From Minisyncoccota bacterium (GTDB lineage Bacteria; Patescibacteriota; Minisyncoccia; Minisyncoccales; CG1-02-41-26): a stretch of 38,611 bases of DNA. The notes under the pieces were generated by a model. That model had not been told where the DNA came from and ran no database searches. It was given only the letters and a program-made list of their open reading frames with translations. The stretch spans positions 1-38,611 of the forward strand of contig JAQULB010000006.1 in assembly GCA_028718785.1 (NCBI GenBank), written 5' to 3'. Made by a program: the position numbers and the translations under genes. This document shows, one piece after another, positions 28,101-33,916 of this stretch; positions within the stretch are counted from its first letter, which is position 1, and every line of letters starts with the position of its first letter.

Positions 28101-28549
28101 CTGGCGGTGGTTGAAGTAATTTGTTTGAGTTCTGGTTTTTGTAATGTTAAAGAAAGCAATTGAGGGTTTATAAAATAAAGAAACAAATAAGCGCAAATTA
28201 AAATAAAAAGCCCCAGCATGGCGTTGCTTGCCATTTGTTTTGATAAAGTTAAATATTTGGGCCTTGAAGAAGAAACAATATACAAAACCCCCGAAACAAG
28301 CAAAGCAATCAAACCAGCCCCAATGGATATAAAAAACACCAGCTTAAAAATATAGCTTGTGATAAAACCAATTTGCTGGCTTGTGGTTACATTTTGATAA
28401 TCGCTCAGCCGACCCAATCCCGGGATGTTGGGATATGAAAGCTCCAAAGCCAAAGCAAATCTTCCCATTAAAATAAAAATGACAACCAAAAAACCAAACA
28501 AAACTTTCTTAAGGGCTTTATGCCTTATGTTGCAAATTTCATGTTTCAT
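22124..28549 (-). CDS. Giant (2141 aa) secreted/anchored protein with VirB2/TrbC-pilin-like N-terminal module
   Basis: N-terminus 'LELSYPNIPGLGRLSDY...IFKLVFFISIGAGLIALLVSGVLYIVSS...AMLGLFILICAYLFLYFINPQL', the same layout as the two 694-804 aa proteins; long Cys-containing extracytoplasmic remainder. Confidence 0.65.
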   Translation of the reverse strand: MKHEICNIRHKALKKVLFGFLVVIFILMGRFALALELSYPNIPGLGRLSDYQNVTTSQQIGFITSYIFKLVFFISIGAGLIALLVSGVLYIVSSSRPKYLTLSKQMASNAMLGLFILICAYLFLYFINPQLLSLTLQKPELKQITSTTASPYNPNTVVAQRVSFAGDLNSSLDNLEEEIHIDKNNQYYEKINGKDCLTDGYGGTMDKNGKYLRDMDEKDPVRMNGCVLPTKNIVAIAPSKNNQGFWNKVFAFLFTGAQATGEVQDQVIYRAEIPLRETADALKKVAQLVLELQDLQKKCQCGISLGYSDTSLGNSGCKPGLEDKTKITQNQMNGQACLNQADNCGTAKDYNGCLTCDLHDVRETKDGAIQVCARYGGVCKPDQLVGDTIKSDPCWILITDANTEGLLRIPTTPDDCQKNNGVAPKDALFPTKIKVDALIKYKVLQIQEQQAKLQARAKIDARFLDSADLILRALNANSIEFSTSQATGYWGFDFANEAKKIQDAGYPLVVLNTNGYSDMNAPIVIDTKNKSGFLARLKSLFSPLTANFAWAQSMYDKQAINDAFIITQAVSGSDFFYIIHAPAGVQDLTITDKNNAIARDARRYNLFSLLTDLPLEGIEQIFRDCLTSAFGQATYNLNQGQIEDVVKAVMDSGAADHLKAVIQNMKDKIAQATIDGIKDGIVSDTNVALIKTYLVKCASAGCKTNNEAAQDIITKFSQNNCPIASALNDTCCYCVKNLISNGVPPNYLSKTFSHLFDASLASELPNISSILNTNVINILFPNDSEHTIGKFLNTPMKNVYDTIFKGALSTPFQDQIPGLNTLLDKQMKDVLPSFIVNQITSFNNWFDDTVSSTKSLAKSASKNMADALVKEYVGDPMHEWAQNQFDKLGIGIEHLTLSACFEKLEQGYVYKDNNGQYLKGRTNFVGKTEADSGKCVLMTPGEITTLAKQEIEVPQSFVFEDATDLSETAKIKSVKYFSVPKKSAQSICGNVAGYAWDGSEGGSGCYKQDNLAQDAKAAADTITSLDKTETYIAGGMVNYAEKMATAFTETALQFALAYARVFVEDNFINPLMGYWNAISGFQQGMEDFLTTSVRGILPAQISGILQSNITTQLGNFCDQYKKEKAKLTDIQKANNEEVKFNFTIDMPKGVFWDGKNSIEQKMDIPQETGDAICKIDKAFNTTPWQEITIMCDRNNNTAVGDRVPLEDNLCKGVETLNSKLIDVLSSICIGGEDKCFDINNWFNRPLLSIFFPNSPLDAIKKLVGKDGTPKNLVCGTLPILKQENNNFIAPASLCQNIISSQFGIIPVFKKDSELTSDQINLKPWCAFVYGACSPSVAFGQTTVGKIIKDTIVKSCGSYGNQANCPGQCYCKYYCPKITNSSCYADENVCQTCSSLAQNSIFYSLISLSTQKPLLSDRSSSQKNDETQFYADMDNDFPVFDSDIQAAAKKREIAWTDVEEKKRAGFGLSSFVEILNKGLSVQDLTLRNLLKQDEILGLTPYQAFVDKVCPQTEEGTDERAFCDMLNQAPKEVFGLDLPLKNYIKPEEFQILFDMLQDLKDGSPSDCQKGEQFIERGGQGLCCDANLNLCYKVGEKPAGLSQLLDYMETRDPIDALRELQQTMPVNDTGFSGVFPYITTISDSMGCLALNKTVRSGCSPTIIADLQANGLPIDDLIVPADQNINVFFEKQINVPQANILGMLTDKRNAVAVSYYFYKPTAGENLILVYREPNPAKVAFGDTLDFMTTPIGDIMDKLFSQQTIADYICNQIDPALCDAKIDTAWKNNSAKITDILKSTPLDLVATYLNKPLSIKSGQSLMDAISANTALGQPIVDTLGALTGLDALIGNKIGGPITNIKDWADKGAKSGVKALQDGLQSALVDWPQSIAPQWLAEFYGFNVGKNTANDIAGAPCYPQPTTGAMAGQCDTKKGEVERITTSNKKECCILAKGESCQPRCREVDDKVLQCDVLSGERPSVEQQFIDGAVHRICCFAGSETNNPDDNTSYGFQTTEPLTCRPKPLEGCEANEVENPNDNSKCCVPVIKFCKKARAVNFDAGGKCRASDENGDSSYETKDQANGVCKFYETYKQTLPPLPTGTTPTVEDQGYCCSTVSQCIVNRFSSHLENVAEMMADGQLPLDSLTK

Positions 28550-28552
28550 GTT

Positions 28553-30343
28553 TTAGGTTTCAAGGTCTTTTTTGGCCTGTTTTATTTTCACTAACTCTTC
28601 AGGAGAGCTGGTGATAATTTGGTCTTCTGTGTAAGAAGCCACTCCTTTTAAAGCCACTCTTTTTTGCCCAGCAATAAAAATACCTTCTCCCACATCACAC
28701 TGCAAAAGCATATTTTTTTCTTCATCGGTTAAAGCAAATGTTTCTTTGACAACATCAATAGCAGCTGAGCTTTGTTTTAATAAAAACTGCAAAGAAGAAT
28801 TGCTAACAATTGGCTTGCCATAGTCAGATCTCATAAAATCAGAAACATCTTGGGTGATGGTTGTTACTCCAAGCCAATACTTCCTGGCTCTTTTGCAAAT
28901 ACCATACAAAAATGAAGCCCCGTCTTCGGACTGCATAATCCACCACGCCTCATCAATCAATAAAATTCTTTTTTTAAGCGACTCTCTAATGGTATTCCAA
29001 ATAAAATGCAAGATAATAAACATTGCCATTGGCCTTAACTCATCTTCCATATCGCGCAAGCCAAAAACTGTAAAGCCCTTGTCTATTGAAATATTGGTGG
29101 GAGAGTTAAAAAAATTGGCATAGCTTCCTTTGGTGTATTTTTGCAATCTTTCAACTAATGACTCTGTGCCATCCATTGACGATAAAACCGCCTCAAGATC
29201 GGAAAGTAAGGGAATTTTTTCTTTCCATAAGGTGGGGTCAGAGTTTGGCACAATGTCCCGAGCCGCGTATGTTTCGGTGATGGCTCTATCAATAATGGCG
29301 TCTTCTTGGGCTGTGAGCCCTCCAAGCATTAAGCGAAAAAGCCCCACCATATTGATAACATTGCTCCTTAAAACATCGTCTGGGTCTTCGTCTTCTCGTG
29401 GAGTTGGCAAGTCAAAAAGATTTAAATGATTTTCTGAATTTAAAGAAACTTTAAAAAACGATCCCCCAACCGATTCGGTTAAATAAGCGTATTCATTTTC
29501 TGGGTCAACCACCATAATATCCACCCCCTGAATTAAATAACGCAAAATTTCCAGCTTAATAAAATAAGATTTTCCAGCGCCCGCTTTAGCAAATATTACA
29601 AGGTTAAAATTCTCTAAAGTAAATCTATCAAACAAAACTAAAGAATTGTTGTGTAGGTTTATGCCATAAAGAATGCCCTCGTTGGCTGATAGGTCGGGAG
29701 AAACAAAAGGAAAAATGCTTGATAATGGCGCTGTATTTAGGGGCGTGTTTACCATTAACTCGTCAATGCCATAAGGCATACAAGAAATAAATCCTTGTTT
29801 TTCTCTCATTAAGGCGGGTTTTACGTAAATTAACCGGGACTCAAAAATTGAACGCAAAAATGTTTCTGTTTCTCGCAGTTCTTGTTCTGAATCCCCGTAA
29901 ATTGTAATGTAAAGCCCCAGCCGAAAAACTCTTTCTCTGGCAGTTTGAAGTTCGTCTCTTAAATTTTCAATATCCTCGTAGGCAGTTTGCAAAGAAGGGT
30001 CGCGAATTAGGCCTTTTTCTTCTCTTTCTTCAATTTCTGCTTGAACTTCAGTAACTTTTTTCCGCAATTTTTTCAAAATTAAACCCGACTCAACCGGATG
30101 AATATGCATGGAGATGTCCATTGGAAAATTAACATTAATAATTGGCGCTAACCACCCAGTTGTTAAATATCTTGGATAAGAAAAAATAAAAAAGGACTTG
30201 CAAAGCCGTTCTCCCAATATTAAATAATTTTGTTTTACTTCAACAAGGGAGGGAGCGATAATATCGGCAATGTCAATGTCTTCGGCTTTAACTTCAAGCT
30301 GTTCTTCTGATTTTTTTTTAAAAAATGGTAATTGAAATGGCAT
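28553..30343 (-). CDS. virB4: VirB4-family T4SS ATPase
   Basis: Walker A 'IFAKAGAGKSYFIKLEILRY', Walker B 'KRILLIDEAWWIM', 'VVDPENEYAYL', 'TTITQDVSDFMRSDYGKPIVSNSSLQFLLKQS'. Confidence 0.92.
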   Translation of the reverse strand: MPFQLPFFKKKSEEQLEVKAEDIDIADIIAPSLVEVKQNYLILGERLCKSFFIFSYPRYLTTGWLAPIINVNFPMDISMHIHPVESGLILKKLRKKVTEVQAEIEEREEKGLIRDPSLQTAYEDIENLRDELQTARERVFRLGLYITIYGDSEQELRETETFLRSIFESRLIYVKPALMREKQGFISCMPYGIDELMVNTPLNTAPLSSIFPFVSPDLSANEGILYGINLHNNSLVLFDRFTLENFNLVIFAKAGAGKSYFIKLEILRYLIQGVDIMVVDPENEYAYLTESVGGSFFKVSLNSENHLNLFDLPTPREDEDPDDVLRSNVINMVGLFRLMLGGLTAQEDAIIDRAITETYAARDIVPNSDPTLWKEKIPLLSDLEAVLSSMDGTESLVERLQKYTKGSYANFFNSPTNISIDKGFTVFGLRDMEDELRPMAMFIILHFIWNTIRESLKKRILLIDEAWWIMQSEDGASFLYGICKRARKYWLGVTTITQDVSDFMRSDYGKPIVSNSSLQFLLKQSSAAIDVVKETFALTDEEKNMLLQCDVGEGIFIAGQKRVALKGVASYTEDQIITSSPEELVKIKQAKKDLET

Positions 30344-30351
30344 GTTAAAAG

Positions 30352-30481
30352 TCGTTAATGAATGAAGTGGCGATTAGCCACGAGTGAATTTACGAATTTT
30401 TACACCCCGTGGAGTAGAAATTTGTCTCACAAATTTCTGTTCTAAATTTTTAGCAAAAAATTTAGAATTACTCCACAGGGT
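30352..30481 (-). promoter_or_regulatory. Leader element E4 (hairpin plus three-way-junction palindrome) directly 5' of virB4
   Basis: Head hairpin closed by TCGT/ACGA (30352-30355/30392-30395) with GTGGC/GCCAC apex; cloverleaf 30404-30481 with 13-nt outer arms (one mismatch) and two internal stems of 10 and 12 bp. Confidence 0.7.
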
Positions 30482-30537
30482 AAATTACACCAGCCGCTCA
30501 AATTTCGGCTTTTCGGCTCGCTTTCGCGGGGCGTCAT

Positions 30538-31173
30538 TTATTTAATCAATTCTGGAATAATTTCTGGGTAATAACCAAACTCGGCCTCTTTTGGATGATG
30601 CAAGCCCCAAAAAAGCTCTATCATTTCTGGGCTGGTTAAGGGCACAACATTGAGCCCGCACCTTTTTAAACCAATGGCCACAAACTCCATTCTTTGCATT
30701 AGTTGTTCTTTGCATCTTTTAATGGTTTCCTCAGTAAACGAGGGCATCTTGGGATTTATTTTCAAAGCCCCTCCATTGTTTAACCCCTCTCCCAAAGAAT
30801 AAGGCACAACAACAAAAAATTGCTTGGTCATAATTGTTCCCCCAGACACCATCCCTTCAATAAATTTTCTATATTCTGTTGTTTGAATTTTTAAAAGCTC
30901 GTTTTCTTGTTTTTCTTCAAGCTCTTTTAGTTTGTCAAAATAACCAGTGATATTTAACCTTCTTGATTGAACAACAATTTGACAGGAAAAATCCAAGGAA
31001 TTTAAAAAACTTTGAAATTGATAAATAATAGCGTTTTGTTCGTCTTCTGACTTTAAATCAAAATTAACCGAAGATATCATTAAAATCCCCCTGAAGGATT
31101 TATTTTTAAGCATCATTACGCCCTCTTTTATTTGGCTAAATTGCAAAAAATTTTGAGTGGATGAAAATGACAT
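30538..31173 (-). CDS. TraC-like/VirB4 N-terminal-domain protein (split VirB4 partner)
   Basis: 'LQFSQIKEGVMMLKNKSFRGILMISSVNFDLKSEDEQNAIIYQFQSFLNSLDFSCQIVVQSRRLNI' resembles the VirB4 N-terminal region; sits between prgI and virB4. Confidence 0.8.
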   Translation of the reverse strand: MSFSSTQNFLQFSQIKEGVMMLKNKSFRGILMISSVNFDLKSEDEQNAIIYQFQSFLNSLDFSCQIVVQSRRLNITGYFDKLKELEEKQENELLKIQTTEYRKFIEGMVSGGTIMTKQFFVVVPYSLGEGLNNGGALKINPKMPSFTEETIKRCKEQLMQRMEFVAIGLKRCGLNVVPLTSPEMIELFWGLHHPKEAEFGYYPEIIPELIK

Positions 31174-31181
31174 ATTAGAAA

Positions 31182-31290
31182 TTCTTAATTGAATGGTGAG
31201 CGATTAGCGAACCGTGAAATTTAGAAGTTCTTATACCCTGTTAAATAATTTCGCCTTTGGCGAAATTGCCCAAAGGGCATTCAACAGGGT
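31182..31290 (-). promoter_or_regulatory. Leader element E3 directly 5' of the traC-like gene
   Basis: Head hairpin closed by TTCT/AGAA (31182-31185/31223-31226). Cloverleaf 31235-31290: outer ACCCTGTT/AACAGGGT, inner AATTTCGCC/GGCGAAATT and GCCC/GGGC. Confidence 0.65.
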
Positions 31291-31301
31291 TCTCTGAAAG
31301 T

Positions 31302-31733
31302 TCAAACTTCATTTTCTTCCCCTGAAACTTTCGGAGAAAAATCCAACCTCGCCCCCAAAGAAGATAGCCGACTTTGGGGGGCCATTTTTAAGGGCGCCTC
31401 TCTTTTTTCAACTTTTTTAACCTTTTTTTCAACTAATGTAATTGGGGAGCTTGCTCTTTTTTTGTCCCAAACATAAACCCGCCCTCCAAGCAAAAAGCCA
31501 AAAGAGTGGAAAATAATTTGAGGCAAGGTTTGTCCGCCCACTTTAATAAATGTGGCCGCTAAAAAACCACCCCCAACAATAATTGTCAATAAAACAAAAA
31601 TAACTTTTGGCAAAATATAATACAAAACAAATAAAATAAATCCCAATCCAGCCATAATGGCTAAATTTTTAAATGTTAAACCAAAAGCCACCACTGACTC
31701 TCTTTCCAAAAATTTTGGCACTGTAAACTGCAT
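31302..31733 (-). CDS. PrgI-family protein
   Basis: 'MQFTVPKFLERESVVAFGLTFKNLAIMAGLGFILFVLYYILPKVIFVLLTIIVGGGFLAATFIKVGGQTLPQII' with typical two-TM layout, upstream of TraC/VirB4. Confidence 0.85.
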   Translation of the reverse strand: MQFTVPKFLERESVVAFGLTFKNLAIMAGLGFILFVLYYILPKVIFVLLTIIVGGGFLAATFIKVGGQTLPQIIFHSFGFLLGGRVYVWDKKRASSPITLVEKKVKKVEKREAPLKMAPQSRLSSLGARLDFSPKVSGEENEV

Positions 31734-31742
31734 GTCTTAGAA

Positions 31743-31839
31743 GTCGTTAATGAATGAAGTGGCGATTAGCCACGAGTGAATTTACGAGTTCTTAGATCCT
31801 GTTAAACGCGACCGACTTTAGGGAGCGTTTAATCGGGAT
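31743..31839 (-). promoter_or_regulatory. Leader element E2 directly 5' of prgI
   Basis: 31743-31787 is identical over 45 nt to 30351-30395; followed by hairpin ATCCTGTTAAACGC/GCGTTTAATCGGGAT (31796-31839). Confidence 0.65.
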
Positions 31840-31886
31840 ATTCCTTTTTAAGTTTAATGATTTGAAAATTCATTACAGATTCTTAC

Positions 31887-32015
31887 ACCCTGTGGAGTAA
31901 TTTTAAATTTTTTGCTAAAAATTTAAAATAGAAATTTGCCCTACAAATTTCTACTCCACGGGGTAAGTCCTCCGTAAGTTCTAACTTCGGCTAATCGCCT
32001 TGCCATCACTAACGG
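31887..32015 (+). promoter_or_regulatory. Leader element E1, inverted relative to E2-E4, promoter-proximal
   Basis: 78-nt cloverleaf 31887-31964 is close to the reverse complement of the 78-nt cloverleaf 30404-30481; head hairpin 31972-32015 closed by CCGT/ACGG. Confidence 0.65.
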
Positions 32016-32022
32016 ATTACTT

Positions 32023-32052
32023 ATTATACCATATCAAATTATACCATATCAA
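32023..32052 (-). promoter_or_regulatory. Sigma70-type extended -10 promoter for the T4SS operon
   Basis: Minus strand reads TTGATA (32052-32047), 18 nt, TATAAT (32028-32023) preceded by TGG (extended -10). The TTGATATGGTATAAT unit is tandemly duplicated. Confidence 0.7.
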
Positions 32053-32086
32053 AAACAAAACAACCTTGTGGATATTTTTATTCACC

Positions 32087-32148
32087 CCCACACCAAAATT
32101 TTAGTGTGGGAGTAAACAAAAACAGCCCTTTCGGCTGCTTTTTTGTTT
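32087..32148 (-). terminator. Terminator region downstream of the 32159-32620 gene
   Basis: Minus strand: CAGCCGAAAGGGCTG followed by TTTTTGTTT, then a second stem CCCACACTAAAATTTTGGTGTGGG. Confidence 0.75.
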
Positions 32149-32158
32149 TTAAAAAAAA

Positions 32159-32620
32159 TTATTCTCCAGCACCCTGCATATAATATTTCATTCTACTAAA
32201 ATCAGTTACAGTCATAAAAATTGTTTTAACAAAACCAAAAAACGAATAGGGCGCACCGGCCAAATTGGCGTTTAATTCTCGCGAGAATCGGCTTTTATGT
32301 TTTATGTCTTGTAGGTGATAAAGTTCGTGATAGGTTACAAATTTTTTAACATCTTCTGATAAGTCATCTCTTATTAAAGCGATTTTGTGGCCAAACTCAT
32401 TTCTGGCTTCGCCAAAAAGCGGGGCTATTTGTTCCTTGGGCACATATTGAATTGTATAAAAACCATTTTCAGTGTAGTATGCTCTCGCATCGCTGGCTGA
32501 AATTTGAACAATATTAAAGCCCCTAATCTTTTTTGACTCTCTGAATGCCACGCTCCCGGCACCTAACATTGCCAAAATCACAAAAAATAAAACTGAACAG
32601 GCAAATACTTTAAAAACCAT
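32159..32620 (-). CDS. Membrane-anchored HExxH zincin-like hypothetical protein
   Basis: N-terminal TM 'VFACSVLFFVILAMLGAGSVAF', then 'FVTYHELYHLQDIKHKSRFSRELNANLAG' (HExxH plus downstream ExxAN). Confidence 0.6.
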   Translation of the reverse strand: MVFKVFACSVLFFVILAMLGAGSVAFRESKKIRGFNIVQISASDARAYYTENGFYTIQYVPKEQIAPLFGEARNEFGHKIALIRDDLSEDVKKFVTYHELYHLQDIKHKSRFSRELNANLAGAPYSFFGFVKTIFMTVTDFSRMKYYMQGAGE

Positions 32621-32730
32621 AAGGTTATTTCCTTTTTTTCTTTAAAAAATTTATCAACATCCATAAACAATAACATTTTTAATGTTTTTGTCGTTTTTCA
32701 ATTTTAGCATAAAAATTTATCAAAACAAAA

Positions 32731-32756
32731 CCGCCCTAACAATTCAAGGCGGGATT
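32731..32756 (-). terminator. Terminator downstream of the HEPN/MNT operon
   Basis: Minus strand: CCGCCTTGAATTGTTAGGGCGG followed by TTTTGTTTTG. Confidence 0.65.
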
Positions 32757-32771
32757 AAAATTTATACGAAA

Positions 32772-33110
32772 CTATTTTTCTACTTCAACGATTGAAGAAA
32801 TCTTTTCTTTCAAATCAGGTAAATTATTTTGGCAAGTATCCCAAACCACCTCAATATCAACGCCAAAATACTCATGTATCAAACGATGCCTCATACCAAT
32901 CATCTCGCTCCATGGCGCATCTCTATATTTTTCTTTAATAATTTTATCAATATTAGTTGCCGCCTCCCCGATAATTTCTAATTCCCTGACAGTTGCTCCA
33001 ATCATCATTTCATTTTGAGTAAAAGTATCAAAAGAAACTTCCCTTAAATATTTCTCAATCTTTTCTATAGAATCCAATATGTGTTGTAAATAAACTAAAT
33101 TATCCTTCAT
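32772..33110 (-). CDS. HEPN/DUF86 HepT-like toxin
   Basis: 'EMIGMRHRLIHEYFGVDIEVVW' is the DUF86 RX4HXY motif; overlaps the MNT gene by 11 bp. Confidence 0.9.
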   Translation of the reverse strand: MKDNLVYLQHILDSIEKIEKYLREVSFDTFTQNEMMIGATVRELEIIGEAATNIDKIIKEKYRDAPWSEMIGMRHRLIHEYFGVDIEVVWDTCQNNLPDLKEKISSIVEVEK

Positions 33111-33450
33111 AAATTTTTTCGGCCGTTTCTAAAACTCTGTTCTTGAAATACTTGCTTATTGATTGAATGGTTACCAAATCAACATTCTTTTTCAATCTTT
33201 GCCTTAAAAAATTTTGCATTTTCACCAACTCAAAAAATCCGATTTTAGATTCGGGTTTAAATTCTATAAGTAAATCAACATCGCTATTTTTCTTGGGCTT
33301 TCCATAAGCATAAGAACCAAACAATGACAGCTTTCTAATTCGTTCTTTATTTGGAAGTTGTTCTAATTCGCTATTTATTATTTTTTTAATATCTTCTTTA
33401 ACCATATTTTTAATTTTATCAAATAAAAACAGCGAAGGCAATTCATTCAC
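33100..33450 (-). CDS. MNT-domain nucleotidyltransferase, MntA-like antitoxin
   Basis: 'LSLFGSYAYGKPKKNSDVDLLIEF' fits GSX10DXD. Confidence 0.9.
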   Translation of the reverse strand: MNELPSLFLFDKIKNMVKEDIKKIINSELEQLPNKERIRKLSLFGSYAYGKPKKNSDVDLLIEFKPESKIGFFELVKMQNFLRQRLKKNVDLVTIQSISKYFKNRVLETAEKIYEG

Positions 33451-33457
33451 AACCCTA

Positions 33458-33916
33458 CTAAACAGGGAAAATTACCACTTTGCGGTTATCGCCTTCGCCA
33501 ATACTTTCGGTTTTAACATCGCTTCTTTTTGAGAGCTCATTATGGATAATCCTTCTTTCAAAACTATTCATTGGAAATAGAATTTTTTCTCGTTTAGTGG
33601 ATACAGCTTCATCAGCTGCATCTTGAGCTAAATCGCAAAACCTTTGCTCTTTTTCGTTTTTATAACCATTAACATCAACATCTAAAAAAATATCTTCGCC
33701 AAGCTTTTTTCTAATAATTTTAGCTAAAACAGATTGAATATCTGCTAAATTTTTCCCCTGATAACCAATTAAGGCCTGGGCCTCTTGAGAGTGAATCTCT
33801 ATTTTTAAAATTTGATCATTAACACTTTTTTCTTCAATAACAACTGGCAAGGTCATTTTATCAAAAAACTCTAAAACAACTTCTTGGGCTTGTTTAACTT
33901 TATTTTCCTCAATCAT
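33458..33916 (-). CDS. jag: Jag/KhpB RNA-binding protein (KH + R3H)
   Basis: KH GxxG 'ALIGYQGKNLADIQSVLAKII'; R3H 'FERRIIHNELSKRSDVKTESIGEGDNRKVVI'; adjacent to yidC. Confidence 0.92.
   Translation of the reverse strand: MIEENKVKQAQEVVLEFFDKMTLPVVIEEKSVNDQILKIEIHSQEAQALIGYQGKNLADIQSVLAKIIRKKLGEDIFLDVDVNGYKNEKEQRFCDLAQDAADEAVSTKREKILFPMNSFERRIIHNELSKRSDVKTESIGEGDNRKVVIFPV

Noticed and set aside
14495-28549. Many 60-185 aa ORFs overlapping the giant genes on either strand
   Set aside because: All are embedded in the two long intact frames; Cys/His-rich or low-complexity compositions are frame-shadow artefacts of the giant ORFs.
7964-32016. Integrative conjugative element
   Set aside because: No integrase, relaxase, coupling protein, tRNA gene or att-like direct repeat seen in the window; adjacency to core oriC genes argues for a resident chromosomal locus.
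30344-32020. Leader palindromes as simple rho-independent terminators
   Set aside because: They lack a consistent T-tract, have two internal stems plus a separate conserved hairpin, and lie within an operon abutting start codons.
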